A stretch of 64,000 nt of DNA. Origin: Mycobacterium stomatepiae (GTDB taxonomy: Bacteria > Actinomycetota > Actinomycetes > Mycobacteriales > Mycobacteriaceae). Below are positions 41,558 through 50,860 of the stretch, one piece after another. The notes under the pieces were generated by a model. It saw nothing but the letters and a program-made list of their open reading frames with translations, was not told the DNA's origin and did not search any database. The stretch's first letter is position 1. Every line of letters begins with the position of its first letter. The stretch lies in assembly GCF_010731715.1 (NCBI RefSeq), contig NZ_AP022587.1, positions 4,464,001 to 4,528,000 on the forward strand. The letters are read 5' to 3'. A program made the position numbers and the translations under genes.

Positions 41558-42286
41558 TTATTGCGGAACCTTGGCGACGATTTGGTCGAGGAGATTATTG
41601 GCCGCCGAATCGGTGTCCTTGTTGAGCAGGCAGACCCGGGCCTCGACCACGACCGAATCCTGCACGGCCATCGCGTGCGAGCAGCCCCACCGGGGGTCTT
41701 CCTCCTGGCGCATCGACAGTTCCATGCGCGAGCCGCTGACCCGCAAGTCGTGTGTGAAGAAGTAGCTGTGATTGCCGTTCGAGGAGTGAAATCCATAGCG
41801 CCGTTGGGCACATCGCTGCCAATCCTGCTGCGCACGCTGCAGCAACGCCTGGGCATCGCCTCCGGTGATGAACGACGTCACGAGTTGGGTGACGTCGGCC
41901 TGCACGGCGTTGGGGGTGCTGAACTGGTTGCCGCGGATCGCGACATACCCGCTGTTGGCGTACACCGTCACGTCTCCCACCGACCCGAGGCCCAGGCAGG
42001 TGCGATCGTCGATGATCTTCGACGAGTCCGAGGTGCTGTTGGCGGTGCCGACCAATGCCACGTTCGTCCCGCCGACCAGGGCGACGACCTGGTCCTGGCT
42101 GAGCAGCAGGCCTTCCAGGACGGTAGTCGGCATCGCGCGCGGCGCCGGGCTCGGCGACGAGCTGGCGGGGGTGCGGAGCACGGGTTCGGCGGCCAGCGCG
42201 GTCCCGTCGACCGCCCGGGTGCAGCCCGCGACGGCCACCACGCAAGCGGCGAATAAGGCCGTCGGCCGTCGAAGTCCTCGGTGCAT
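41558..42286 (-). CDS. Sensor-domain lipoprotein (LppH-like), PknH extracellular-domain type
   Basis: 242 residues. The signal peptide ends at a lipobox VAGC. The mature domain matches the extracellular sensor domain of PknH and the LppH/LppR lipoproteins: 'LEGLLLSQDQVVALVGG', 'CLGLGSVGDVTVYANSGYVAIRG', and paired Cys in 'RTCLGL', 'WQRCAQ' and 'WGCSHAM'. It is the second of two tandem paralogues, three bases after the first. The ligand is unknown. Confidence 0.88.
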   Translation of the reverse strand: MHRGLRRPTALFAACVVAVAGCTRAVDGTALAAEPVLRTPASSSPSPAPRAMPTTVLEGLLLSQDQVVALVGGTNVALVGTANSTSDSSKIIDDRTCLGLGSVGDVTVYANSGYVAIRGNQFSTPNAVQADVTQLVTSFITGGDAQALLQRAQQDWQRCAQRRYGFHSSNGNHSYFFTHDLRVSGSRMELSMRQEEDPRWGCSHAMAVQDSVVVEARVCLLNKDTDSAANNLLDQIVAKVPQ

Positions 42287-42289
42287 CGG

Positions 42290-43000
42290 TTACTGCTTAG
42301 CCACTTTCGCGGCGAGCTGGGAGGCGATGTCGGTCGCCGGCGAACCCACCTGGCTGTAGGCGCAGGTCACGATGTCGATGACGACGTTGTTGCGTGCGGT
42401 CAGGGCTCGTTGGCAGGTCCAGCCGTCGCCGCCTTCCTGGACCTCCGACGTGCTGAGCATGCCGTTGTCCGTGGTCACGCCGGCTACGGTCCAGACGGTG
42501 TCGGGCTGGCCCGGCGTGACGTCGGAGAAGCGGCGCTTCGAGCACGCCGACCAGCTTTGCACCGAGGCATCGTAGAACGCGTCGGCGTCGCGCGCGGACG
42601 GGAATGCGACGAGGGCCTGAATCGCGTAGTGGTCTCGCTTCTTGGAGCCGTCGACGCTGTCGTCGATCCGTTGGCCGCGCATCGCGGTCCACCCCGAGCC
42701 GGCGTAGACCTTCTCCTGCGCGGGCCCGTCGATGGCCAGGCAGTTCTTGTCGTTCACGCCGGAGCTCCAGTTCCACAAGCTCTTGGCGTTCACCCACACC
42801 TTCATCGATTTCGCGCCCAGCGCACTGTTGACCTTGTCCGGGCTCAGCAGCAACCCCTCCAGCTCCGATACCGCGACGGGATTTCGGCTCGGGGCGCCAG
42901 ACTTGTCCGCCCGCACCGCCTTTCCCGCGACATTGCTGGTGCAACCGACGGCGACGGTCGCCAACAAGGTCAGCACGAAGACAGCCAAACGCTGGCGCAC
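42290..43000 (-). CDS. Sensor-domain lipoprotein (LppH paralogue), PknH extracellular-domain type
   Basis: 236 residues from a GTG at 43000. Lipobox 'AVGC' at about residue 20. The same domain as its neighbour: 'LEGLLLSPDKVNSALGAK', 'NCLAIDGPAQEKVYAGSGWTAMRG', and matching Cys in 'WSACSKR' and 'WTCQRAL'. The two probably arose by tandem duplication and have diverged considerably. It begins 39 bases after znuB and could be co-transcribed with the zinc transporter. Confidence 0.87.
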   Translation of the reverse strand: MRQRLAVFVLTLLATVAVGCTSNVAGKAVRADKSGAPSRNPVAVSELEGLLLSPDKVNSALGAKSMKVWVNAKSLWNWSSGVNDKNCLAIDGPAQEKVYAGSGWTAMRGQRIDDSVDGSKKRDHYAIQALVAFPSARDADAFYDASVQSWSACSKRRFSDVTPGQPDTVWTVAGVTTDNGMLSTSEVQEGGDGWTCQRALTARNNVVIDIVTCAYSQVGSPATDIASQLAAKVAKQ

Positions 43001-43039
43001 CGTTGCCTCCCCTGCCTGCGGCCACTGCGTGCGTCAAGC

Positions 43040-43900
43040 TTAAGTGCTGGCCTCCCGGCGTCGTCCCAACAGCCAGCAAAATAGATAGATCAGAAACGAG
43101 ATCGTTGCCACGAAGACCGACACCGGGACGCCAGGTGCTAACGACAGCACGATGCCGCCCACCGCGGCGATCTCGGCGAAGAGCACCGAGGCCACGATCG
43201 CCACCGCCGGCGAGGCGACCACCCGGGCGGCCGCGGCTGCCGGTGTGATCAGCAACGACATCACCAGCAGCGCGCCGACGATCTGCACGGCCTGCGCGGC
43301 CACCACGCCGACCAGCGCGGCGAACACGATGCCCAAGCCCCGCACCGGCACCCCGCGGGCCGCCGCGACGTCGGGATCCACGGTGGCGAACAACAGCGGC
43401 CGATAGCACGTCGCCAGCACGCCGATGACCAGCAGGCACACCAGTGCCAGCGTCGCCAGTCCGGTGTAGCCCACCCCGACGATCTGACCCGTGAGCAACG
43501 CGAAGCTCGTCGTCGTTCGTCCCGGGTAGAGGTAGATGAACAGCACCGCCAGGCCCAGCCCGAATGCCAGCACCACCCCGGTCACCGAATCGCGCTCGCG
43601 GGCCCGCGTACCCAGCACACCGAACAGGGCGGCCGCCACCGCGCTGCCGATCAGCGCGCCCAAACCCACCTGGAATCCGATCAGCAACGCGAATGCCGCT
43701 CCGGTCAAAGACAATTCGCTGGATCCGTGCACGGCGAACGACATCTGGCGCATCACGATGAATGGGCCGATCAGCCCGGCCACCAATCCCAGTAGGGCAG
43801 CCGCGAGCAGCGCCTGCTGGACGAAGTCGTGGTTCAGCAGGCGGGCGGTGATGTCGAACGAGAGTAGATGATCCAGCACGTCGGAGAGCTGGTTGTTCAT
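43040..43900 (-). CDS. znuB: Zinc ABC transporter permease
   Basis: 286 residues, ABC-3 type permease with about eight membrane segments ('IGPFIVMRQMSFAVHGSSELSLTG' near the start, 'GVVAAQAVQIVGALLVMSLLITPAA' later). Its ATG overlaps the znuC stop by four bases. With znuA and znuC, and a Zur-like operator in front of znuA, zinc is the expected substrate. Manganese is possible for the family but less likely given the operator. Confidence 0.92.
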   Translation of the reverse strand: MNNQLSDVLDHLLSFDITARLLNHDFVQQALLAAALLGLVAGLIGPFIVMRQMSFAVHGSSELSLTGAAFALLIGFQVGLGALIGSAVAAALFGVLGTRARERDSVTGVVLAFGLGLAVLFIYLYPGRTTTSFALLTGQIVGVGYTGLATLALVCLLVIGVLATCYRPLLFATVDPDVAAARGVPVRGLGIVFAALVGVVAAQAVQIVGALLVMSLLITPAAAAARVVASPAVAIVASVLFAEIAAVGGIVLSLAPGVPVSVFVATISFLIYLFCWLLGRRREAST

Positions 43901-44718
43901 AACGCGCGCCCGCTGTCCTCACCGATCGCCACGTAGCGGTCGTTGACCTTCACCACCTGAATGTCGGCCCGGTACAACGTGGACAGCGTCTCGGTGTTCA
44001 TCACCTGCTCGACGGTGCCGATCCGGAATCGGCCGTCGACCAGATACAGCACCCGATCGACGTAGGGAAGGATCGTGTTGATCTCGTGGGTCACCACCAT
44101 GACCGTGGTGTTGGCTTCCCGGCGACGGCGGTCGATCAGCGAGGCGACCAGCTTGGCGTTGGCGGGGTCCAGGGCCAGTAGCGGCTCGTCGCACAACAGC
44201 AGCATCGGGTCGCTGGCCAGGGCCTGGGCGATGCGCATGCGCTGCAACTCCCCGCCCGACATCAGCCCGACGCGGACGTTGGCCAGCGGTTGGCCGTTGA
44301 CCTGGGCCAGCGCCTCGCGCACCGCGAGCCGGCGGCGCTCGCCGGACCGCAGCGGCATGACGCCCCACTGGTTTCCGTCGATACCCAGGCGGACCAGGTC
44401 GCGCCCGACCAGCATCACGTCGCGGTCGATCGGACGGTGTTGGGGCACATAGCCGATGGCGCCGCTGCCCGAGGTGACCTCTTTGCCGTCGACCCGGGCG
44501 GCGCCGGCGCTCAGCAGCAGCTGTCCGAGCAACACCCTGAGCAGCGAGGTCTTGCCGGTGCCGTTGGGGCCGAGCACCGCGACGAATTCACCGGGCGACA
44601 CCGACAGGTCGAGGCCGTCCCACAGGACGCGATCGCCGAACGCCAGCCGGGCACCGGTCAGCGCTACGGCCGGAGGCCGCTGGTCGGCGGTCTCGACCGC
44701 TTGGTCAATTACGGGCAT
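43897..44718 (-). CDS. znuC: Zinc ABC transporter ATP-binding protein
   Basis: 273 residues. Walker A 'GPNGTGKTSL', Q-loop 'VPQHRP', ABC signature 'LMSGGELQRMRIA', Walker B 'LLLCDEPLLALD' and switch His 'VTHEIN'. Signature and Walker B are normal, so it should be active. It overlaps the end of znuA by 14 bases and znuB by four. Confidence 0.93.
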   Translation of the reverse strand: MPVIDQAVETADQRPPAVALTGARLAFGDRVLWDGLDLSVSPGEFVAVLGPNGTGKTSLLRVLLGQLLLSAGAARVDGKEVTSGSGAIGYVPQHRPIDRDVMLVGRDLVRLGIDGNQWGVMPLRSGERRRLAVREALAQVNGQPLANVRVGLMSGGELQRMRIAQALASDPMLLLCDEPLLALDPANAKLVASLIDRRRREANTTVMVVTHEINTILPYVDRVLYLVDGRFRIGTVEQVMNTETLSTLYRADIQVVKVNDRYVAIGEDSGRAL

Positions 44719-45646
44719 TGGCCCGGCTCGATCGCAACGCGGCCTGCAGTTGGTCGACGGTATTGCGCTGCCAGGTCAGGTAGTCGGCGCCGTCGGGGAG
44801 CGTCTCGGTCACCAGTGTGACGGGGACGCCGGCCCGTCGTGCCGCATCCTGCAGGCCGTTGATCGCGGGCGTGGCGGTCTGCGGATTGAGGAGCACCGCC
44901 GCGACCTGGTGACGGTTGACCAGGTCGAGGACGAACGCCATGTCGGCCGGGGAGGGGTCGGTTCCATTCTCGTTGGCGGACTTGAAACTCTCGGGAGTGC
45001 GATCGACCAGCCCCGTAGCCTTCAGCAGGTAGAAGGCGACGGGTTCGGTCGTGACGACGGAGGTGCTGGTAAACGCGCTGCCGATGGCACGTTCCGAGGC
45101 GGCGATCACGTCGGCGTCGCGGTCGAACGCGGCGGCGTTGGCCCGGTAGTCGCCTCCGTTGTCCGCGTCGATGGCCGAGAGCCGGTCGGCGATGGCGTTA
45201 GCGACGGTCTTGGCGATGTCGAGGTCGTAGAAGACGTGCTCGTTGGGCGGAGTTCCGTTGTCCGCCTTGGGCGCGAACGAGTAGGCGTCCACCGACTTGA
45301 CGTTCGAGTGCCCGTTTAGTACCTGGGTGGCCCACGGATCGTAGCCGCCGCCGTTGTAGACCACCAACCCGGCGTCCAGGATGGCGGCGGCGTCTGAGGC
45401 GCTGGCCTGATAGGTGTGCGGATCGATGGTCGCGCCGGACAGGATCGATTTGACGTTGACATGCCGCCCGGCGACGGTGTGGGCGACGCTGCCCCACACA
45501 TCGGTGGAGGCCACCACGCCGGCCCCCTGCTGGTGTGCGGAGCCGGCGACGCCGCAGCCCGCGATCGCCGTCGCGCCCAGGAGGCACGCGGCCACCAGGG
45601 CCGGCAGGAAGCAGGATCGCCGACGTATCTCAGTGAGGTATGCCAT
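44705..45646 (-). CDS. znuA: Zinc ABC transporter substrate-binding lipoprotein
   Basis: 313 residues. The signal peptide ends at a lipobox 'IAGC'. Cluster A-I (ZnuA/TroA) fold with metal-site residues visible as 'DPHTYQAS', 'NEHVFYDL' and the C-terminal acidic residue region. There is no long His-rich loop of the enteric ZnuA type. It is first of the znuA-znuC-znuB operon, with a Zur-like palindrome about 70 bases upstream. An orthologous zinc-regulated operon near kstR is described in M. smegmatis. Confidence 0.92.
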   Translation of the reverse strand: MAYLTEIRRRSCFLPALVAACLLGATAIAGCGVAGSAHQQGAGVVASTDVWGSVAHTVAGRHVNVKSILSGATIDPHTYQASASDAAAILDAGLVVYNGGGYDPWATQVLNGHSNVKSVDAYSFAPKADNGTPPNEHVFYDLDIAKTVANAIADRLSAIDADNGGDYRANAAAFDRDADVIAASERAIGSAFTSTSVVTTEPVAFYLLKATGLVDRTPESFKSANENGTDPSPADMAFVLDLVNRHQVAAVLLNPQTATPAINGLQDAARRAGVPVTLVTETLPDGADYLTWQRNTVDQLQAALRSSRANARN

Positions 45647-45716
45647 TCATGTCCCATCAGTGCTGCCTACGGGTCTGAAAATTCCGGTGGCTGTGCGGCC
45701 CGCAGACAGGTAATAC

Positions 45717-45737
45717 TAATGAAAACCGTTTCCATTA
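45717..45737. promoter_or_regulatory. Zur (FurB) operator upstream of znuA
   Basis: A 21-base palindrome: left arm TAATGAAAAC, centre C, right arm GTTTCCATTA. The arms pair at nine of ten positions. It matches the mycobacterial Zur box (AATGAAAAnnnTTTTCATT type). It lies 71-91 bases before the znuA ATG on the minus strand and 61 bases before the LacI-type gene on the plus strand. Repression by zinc-bound Zur is the expected mode. Confidence 0.85.
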
Positions 45738-45797
45738 GAAAGTAGCAGATCGCGGCGGCGTACGCGCAGGCGACGATGCGCGGTAGCGTCTGCGAAC

Positions 45798-46877
45798 GTG
45801 AGTCCCACACCGCGCCGGCGTGCGACTCTGGCGTCGTTGGCGGCCGAACTCAAGGTTTCCCGGACCACCATCTCGAACGCCTTCAACCGGCCGGATCAAC
45901 TCTCGCCCGACCTTCGCGAGCGCGTGCTCGCCACCGCCAAGCGGCTGGGCTACGCGGGTCCCGACCCACTGGCGCGCTCGTTGCGAACCCGCAAAGCCGG
46001 CGCGGTCGGATTGTTGATGGCCGAGCCGCTGACGTATTTCTTCAGTGACCCGGCCGCGCGCGACTTCGTGACGGGAGTGGCGCAATCCTGCGAAGAGCAG
46101 GGGCAGGGCCTGCTGCTGGTCGCCGTCGGACCCAGCCGCAGCCCTGAAGACGGCGAGGCCGCGGTGCTGTCCGCCGGGGTGGACGGGTTCGTGGTCTATT
46201 CGGTCCGCGACGACGATCCCTATCTCCAGGTGGTGCTGCAGCGACGCGTGCCGGTGGTGGTGGTCGACCAGCCCAAGGACTTGTCCGGGGTGTCGCGGGT
46301 GGGGATCGACGACCGGGCGGCGATGCGCGAAATCGCCGAATACATGCTGGGTTTGGGGCATCGCGAGATCGGGCTGCTGACGATGCGGCTGGGGCGGGAC
46401 CGCCGCCAGGACCTGGCCGACGCCGAGCGGCTGCGCTCGCAGACCTTCGACGTGCAGCGCGAACGCATCGCCGGCGTGTGGGACGCCATGCGGGCGGCCG
46501 GGGTGGACCCGGACTCGCTGACCGTGGTGGAGAGCTACGAGCATCTGCCGACCTCGGGAGGTGAGGCGGCCAAGGTGGCGCTGGAGGCCAATCCGCGGAT
46601 CACCGCATTGATGTGCACCGCAGACATTTTGGCGCTGTCAGCGATGGATTACCTTCGGGCACATGGCATTTACGTGCCCGGTCAGATCAGCGTCACCGGA
46701 TTCGACGGTGTGCCCGAGGCGATCAGCCGCGGATTGACGACGGTGTCGCAGCCCAGCCTGCGCAAGGGCCACCGAGCCGGGGAACTGCTGCTCAACCCGC
46801 CGCGGTCCGGCCTGCCGGTGGTCGAGCTGCTGGACACCGAGCTGATCCGGGGGCGCACCTCCGGTCCGCCGGTCTAG
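45798..46877 (+). CDS. LacI-family transcriptional regulator (Rv3575c-like)
   Basis: 359 residues from a GTG at 45798. The N-terminal helix-turn-helix and hinge ('TLASLAAELKVSRTTISNAFNRPDQLS') are followed by a periplasmic-binding-protein-like effector domain ('GVDGFVVYSVRDDDP', 'VTGFDGVPEAISRGLTTVSQP'). TAGCGT eight bases upstream may be its -10. Effector unknown. It is divergent from znuA and overlaps the convergent kstR by four bases. Confidence 0.9.
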   Translation: MSPTPRRRATLASLAAELKVSRTTISNAFNRPDQLSPDLRERVLATAKRLGYAGPDPLARSLRTRKAGAVGLLMAEPLTYFFSDPAARDFVTGVAQSCEEQGQGLLLVAVGPSRSPEDGEAAVLSAGVDGFVVYSVRDDDPYLQVVLQRRVPVVVVDQPKDLSGVSRVGIDDRAAMREIAEYMLGLGHREIGLLTMRLGRDRRQDLADAERLRSQTFDVQRERIAGVWDAMRAAGVDPDSLTVVESYEHLPTSGGEAAKVALEANPRITALMCTADILALSAMDYLRAHGIYVPGQISVTGFDGVPEAISRGLTTVSQPSLRKGHRAGELLLNPPRSGLPVVELLDTELIRGRTSGPPV

Positions 46878-47539
46878 CCAGCCGACTCCGTGTCGCCGAT
46901 CAGCAACCGCACGGCCAGATCCAGCCGCTTGCTGACGTCGGTCGCCGAGGCGCGACGGGTCAGCCAGGCCAGCAGGTTGGACAGCCACACATCGGAGATC
47001 ACCCGGGCGATGTGGTACTGGTCCTCGGTCGGTTCGCCGTCGCTCATCGCGCGGGCGAACATGCTGTCGATCAGCTTTTCTACCTGGTCGACCTCACTGG
47101 CCGCCGAGGCGTCGGCGAACACGTACGCGCGGGCCATCGCCTCGGTGAGTAGCGGGTTGCGCTGCATCGCCCGGTTGAGCTTGCCGACCATGAAATTCAG
47201 CCGCTGGAACGGCGTGCCACCCGCCATCGCGGAACGGTCGGTCTTCGCGTCGATGCGGCTGAACTCCCGGCCCAGGGCCGACACCAGCAGGTGCACCTTC
47301 GAGGGGAAATACCGGTACAGCGTCCCCACCGCCACGTCCGCTCGATCCGCGACCGCGCGCATCTGAACTGCCTCGTAGCCACCCTTCGACGCGATGGCCA
47401 TCGTGGCGTCCAGGATGCGCTTGCGACGCTCGCGTTGTGCCTCCGAGCCCAACTCGGATTCAGCCAGTACCGCCACGTTCAAGACCTCGCGCGGCTGCGA
47501 GTCGGATACGTGGCCCGAGTTAAGGTTCGCTGACGACAT
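46874..47539 (-). CDS. kstR: TetR-family repressor of cholesterol catabolism
   Basis: 221 residues from the ATG at 47539, with GAGGAG eleven bases upstream; a later GTG at 47476 (200 residues, 'VAVLAESELGSEAQRER') matches the shorter annotation of this family. TetR helix-turn-helix 'VQMRAVADRADVAVGTLYRYFPSKVHL' is followed by a ligand domain nearly identical to KstR of M. tuberculosis. It represses the cholesterol regulon and is released by 3-oxo-cholestenoyl-CoA-type ligands. Its operator is in the gap to the divergent fadE34. Confidence 0.95.
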   Translation of the reverse strand: MSSANLNSGHVSDSQPREVLNVAVLAESELGSEAQRERRKRILDATMAIASKGGYEAVQMRAVADRADVAVGTLYRYFPSKVHLLVSALGREFSRIDAKTDRSAMAGGTPFQRLNFMVGKLNRAMQRNPLLTEAMARAYVFADASAASEVDQVEKLIDSMFARAMSDGEPTEDQYHIARVISDVWLSNLLAWLTRRASATDVSKRLDLAVRLLIGDTESAG

Positions 47540-47680
47540 CTGACGGGTTGCTCCTCTTTCGGGTGGTTCGTTCGCAAACGATAACAAAGTTCTTTGTGAA
47601 TTTCCCACCTCCGTCCCGCCGGGGCAGCGAGCTGTCCTGCTGTAATGGGGTTCGACTTGACGGTCGATCGCTGGCACTAT

Positions 47681-47694
47681 TAGAACACGTTCTA
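47681..47694. promoter_or_regulatory. KstR operator between kstR and fadE34
   Basis: TAGAACACGTTCTA, a perfect palindrome that matches the KstR consensus TNNAACNNGTTNNA. It lies in the 209-base gap between divergent kstR and fadE34, so it can control both, including kstR autoregulation. Confidence 0.92.
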
Positions 47695-47748
47695 GTGGGC
47701 TATTGCGCCCCTAATGGTCACGTTGAATCAAGCACACGGAGGACCCCG

Positions 47749-49881
47749 GTGGTAGCGACCGTCACTGACGAACAGTTCGCGGCGCGTGAGTTGGTGCGCG
47801 ACTGGGCTCGCAATACGACCTCCGGACCGGGCGGTACCACGGCGATACGGGAGGTGGAGCAGGGCAATGCCGATGCCTGGCGGCCGGTGTTCGCCCGGCT
47901 GGCCGACCTCGGCCTGTTCGGAGTCGCCGTCTCCGAGGACGCCGGTGGGGCCGGCGGCAGCATCGAAGACCTGTGCGCGATGGTCGAGGAGGCGGCCAAG
48001 GCGCTGGTGCCCGGACCGATCGCGACGACCGCGCTGGCCACCCTGGTTGTCACCGATCCCGACGTGTTGGCCGCGCTTGCCTCGGGTGAGCGCTTCGCCG
48101 GGTTGGCGCTCGAGGGCGAGGTCCAGTTCGACGGCGAGCGGGCGTCGGGCACCGTCGAATTCGTGCTGGGCGGTGCCGAAGGCGGGCTGTTGCTGCTGCC
48201 CGCCGGCCAGCAGTGGGTCCTGGTGGACACCGGCAGCGACGGCGTGCAGGTGGAGCCGTTGCCGGCCGCCGACTTTTCCCGGCCCCTGGCGCGCGTGGTG
48301 CTGACGTCGGCGCCGGCGACCCCGATCGAGACGCCGGGCCGACGCGTTGAGGAACTGGCCGCCACCGTGCTGGCCGCCGAAGCGGCCGGCATCACGCGCT
48401 GGAGCTTGGACACCGCCGTGGACTACGCGAAGGTTCGCGAGCAGTTCGGCAAGCCGATCGGGAGCTTCCAGGCGATCAAGCACCTGTGCGCCGAGATGTT
48501 GTGCCGCGCCGAGCAGGCCGAGGTGGCCGCCTCGGACGCGGCCCGGGCCGCATCGGGCTCCGACGAGCGGCAGTTCGCGATCGCGGCCGCGCTGGCCGCC
48601 GGTGTCGGCATCGCCGCGGTCAAGGCCAACGTCAAGGACTGCATTCAGGTGCTCGGCGGCATCGGCTGCACCTGGGAACACGACGCGCACCTGTACCTGC
48701 GCCGGGCCCACGCCATTGGGCGGTTCCTGGGTGGCCCCGAGCGCTGGTTGCGCCGCATCACCGAACTCACCCAGGACGGGGTGCGCCGGCAGCTCAGCAT
48801 CGACCTCACGGAGGTCGAGGGTCAGCGCGCCGAGCTCGCCGCGACCATCGCCGGGATCGCCGCGCTGGCCGCCGAGAAGCGGCAGGTGGCGCTGGCCGAG
48901 GCGGGGCTGCAAGCGCCGCATTGGCCGAAGCCGTACGGGCGCGCCGCGTCACCGGCCGAGCAGCTGCTGATCGACCAGGAGCTGGCCAAGGCCGGAGTCG
49001 AGCGACCAGACCTGGTGATCGGCTGGTGGGCGGCGCCGACGATCCTCGAGCACGGGACCCAGGAGCAGATAGATGGTTTCGTGCCGGCCACCCTGCGCGG
49101 CGAATTCCTTTGGTGTCAACTGTTTTCCGAGCCGGGAGCGGGCTCGGACCTGGCGTCGCTGCGCACCAAAGCCGTGCGCGGGGACGGCGGCTGGCTGCTG
49201 ACCGGGCAGAAGGTGTGGACGTCGGCGGCGCACAAGGCGCGCTGGGGCGTGTGCCTGGCGCGCACCGATCCGGACGCTCCCAAGCACAAGGGCATCACCT
49301 ACTTCCTGATCGACATGAAATCGCCCGGCATCGACATCCGGCCGCTGCGTGAGATCACCGGCGATTCGCTGTTCAACGAGGTGTTCCTGGACAACGTCTT
49401 CGTGCCCGACGACATGGTCGTCGGCGCGGTGAACGACGGCTGGCGGCTGGCGCGAACGACATTGGCCAACGAGCGGGTCGCGATGGCCAACGGGACGGCG
49501 CTCGGCAACCCGATGGAAGAGCTGCTCGAGCTGCTGGCGGCGATGGACCTCGACGTCGCCGAGCAGGACCGGCTGGGACGGCTGATCATCTTGGCCCAGA
49601 CCGGCGCGCTGCTGGACCAGCGCATCGCCCAACTGGCGGTGGGCGGCCACGACCCTGGTGCCCAATCCAGCGTGCGCAAGCTGATCGGTGTGCGCTACCG
49701 GCAGGCGCTGGCCGAATTCACGATGGACGTCGCCGAGGGCGGCGGGCTCGTCGACCGCCGGGCGGACAACGACCGGGCGGTGTTCGACTTCCTCAACACC
49801 CGTTGCCTGACGATCGCCGGCGGTACCGAGCAGATCCTGCTGACCGTTGCGGCCGAGCGGCTACTCGGCCTGCCCCGTTGA
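47749..49881 (+). CDS. fadE34: Steroid side-chain acyl-CoA dehydrogenase FadE34
   Basis: 710 residues from a GTG at 47749 with GGAGG seven bases upstream; the frame is open further upstream but with no similarity. Two acyl-CoA dehydrogenase domains are fused in one chain (first about residues 1-340, second about 360-710). The second has 'CQLFSEPGAGSDLASLRTKA' and 'VWTSAAHKARWGV', and ends 'GGTEQILLTVAAERLLGLPR'. The family works on CoA thioesters of steroid side chains. The KstR site upstream supports a role in cholesterol use. Confidence 0.94.
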   Translation: MVATVTDEQFAARELVRDWARNTTSGPGGTTAIREVEQGNADAWRPVFARLADLGLFGVAVSEDAGGAGGSIEDLCAMVEEAAKALVPGPIATTALATLVVTDPDVLAALASGERFAGLALEGEVQFDGERASGTVEFVLGGAEGGLLLLPAGQQWVLVDTGSDGVQVEPLPAADFSRPLARVVLTSAPATPIETPGRRVEELAATVLAAEAAGITRWSLDTAVDYAKVREQFGKPIGSFQAIKHLCAEMLCRAEQAEVAASDAARAASGSDERQFAIAAALAAGVGIAAVKANVKDCIQVLGGIGCTWEHDAHLYLRRAHAIGRFLGGPERWLRRITELTQDGVRRQLSIDLTEVEGQRAELAATIAGIAALAAEKRQVALAEAGLQAPHWPKPYGRAASPAEQLLIDQELAKAGVERPDLVIGWWAAPTILEHGTQEQIDGFVPATLRGEFLWCQLFSEPGAGSDLASLRTKAVRGDGGWLLTGQKVWTSAAHKARWGVCLARTDPDAPKHKGITYFLIDMKSPGIDIRPLREITGDSLFNEVFLDNVFVPDDMVVGAVNDGWRLARTTLANERVAMANGTALGNPMEELLELLAAMDLDVAEQDRLGRLIILAQTGALLDQRIAQLAVGGHDPGAQSSVRKLIGVRYRQALAEFTMDVAEGGGLVDRRADNDRAVFDFLNTRCLTIAGGTEQILLTVAAERLLGLPR

Positions 49882-49958
49882 GCGCCCTTTTCGCCGACCC
49901 TGTAATTGTGCAGGCCCTTACTCGCACTTCCGCTGCAGATTTACAGGCTCGACGACGT
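49882..49958 (+). repeat. 77-base element, copy 1 (after fadE34)
   Basis: Begins right after the fadE34 stop. It aligns without gaps, at about 80% identity, with 50861-50937. Its ends are partly complementary (CCTGTAA at 49899 and TTACAGG at 49941), and a smaller hairpin CCTG...CAGG lies inside. The pair brackets a DUF559-type gene. Either a family of terminator hairpins or the boundaries of an inserted unit. Confidence 0.7.
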
Positions 49959-49985
49959 GTCGGTCGCTGATGCCACGATGCGGGC

Positions 49986-50860
49986 ATGCGGGCGGTGTTT
50001 ATCGGCAGTGAAGCGATCGCAAGCGGAGATGTCACGCGGCACGAACTGCAACGTTGGTATTGGCCGATCTTCCCAGGAGTGTATTTCGCAAAGGGTCAAC
50101 AACTTTCGCTGAGGCACAGGACTGAAGGCGCATGGTTGTGGTCGCGGCGCAGGGCGATCGTGGCTGGCGTTGCGGCGTCGGCATTGCATGGAGCCCGCTG
50201 GGTTGACGCCGATATCCCCATCGAGTTGGTCTGGTCGAACACGCGGCCACCTCGCGGCATAGTCGCGCGCGAGCAATTGCTGGCCGACGACGAAATAGCT
50301 CGCGTCGCGGAATTGCCCGTCACCACGCCGATGCGGACGGCATACGACTTGGGTCGAAATCTGCCACGCGCGCAGGCGGTCGCGCGCCTGGACGCCCTGA
50401 TGCGGGCCAAGCCGTTTGCGACGGAGGATGTGTTGCAGCTTGCGCAGCGATATCCCGGTGCCCGCGGGATACGTCGTCTTCGATCAGTGGTGCACCTTGT
50501 CGACGGGGGCGGCTCCTCACCGAAGGAGACGTGGCTGCGGCTCCTGCTCATCGATGCGGGCCTGCCTGCCCCGACTACCCAGATACCGGTGGTGGAGGGC
50601 TACCGCCTGCTTGCGATGCTCGATATGGGCTGGCGAGAGTTCGGCGTTGCTGTCGAGTATGACGGCGATCAACACCGCGGCGATCGGCGTCAGTACGTAA
50701 AGGACCAGTGGCGCCTGCGAAAGCTGGCAGAACTGCGCTGGATCGTCATCCGCTGATCGCCGAGGATATGCCCGAGGATGTAATCGGGCGGGTCAGGCGG
50801 GCGCTGCTCGCCAGAGGTTGGCGACCGGGGCGGGCCACCATTCTTCCGTTGGCCGGGTGA
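49986..50860 (+). pseudogene. DUF559-type endonuclease-like protein, frameshifted near the end
   Basis: The main frame (49986-50756) gives 256 residues: an N-terminal region like the AbiEi/transcription-regulator type ('RHELQRWYWPIFPGVYF', 'AASALHGARW') and a C-terminal DUF559 domain with 'FGVAVEYDGDQHR', a PD-(D/E)xK/Vsr-like motif. It stops at TGA after 'RWIVIR'. One missing G after 50753 would restore 'VIAEDMPEDVIGRVRRALL' and carry the frame to a TGA at 50860. Such proteins occur in many mycobacterial copies with no established function. The lesion could be real or a sequencing error; the product would lose only about 36 residues. Confidence 0.78.

Noticed and set aside
47568..47600. AACAAAGTT-type sequence near the kstR start as a further KstR site
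   Set aside because: The spacing between AAC and GTT is three bases instead of two, so it does not fit the operator.
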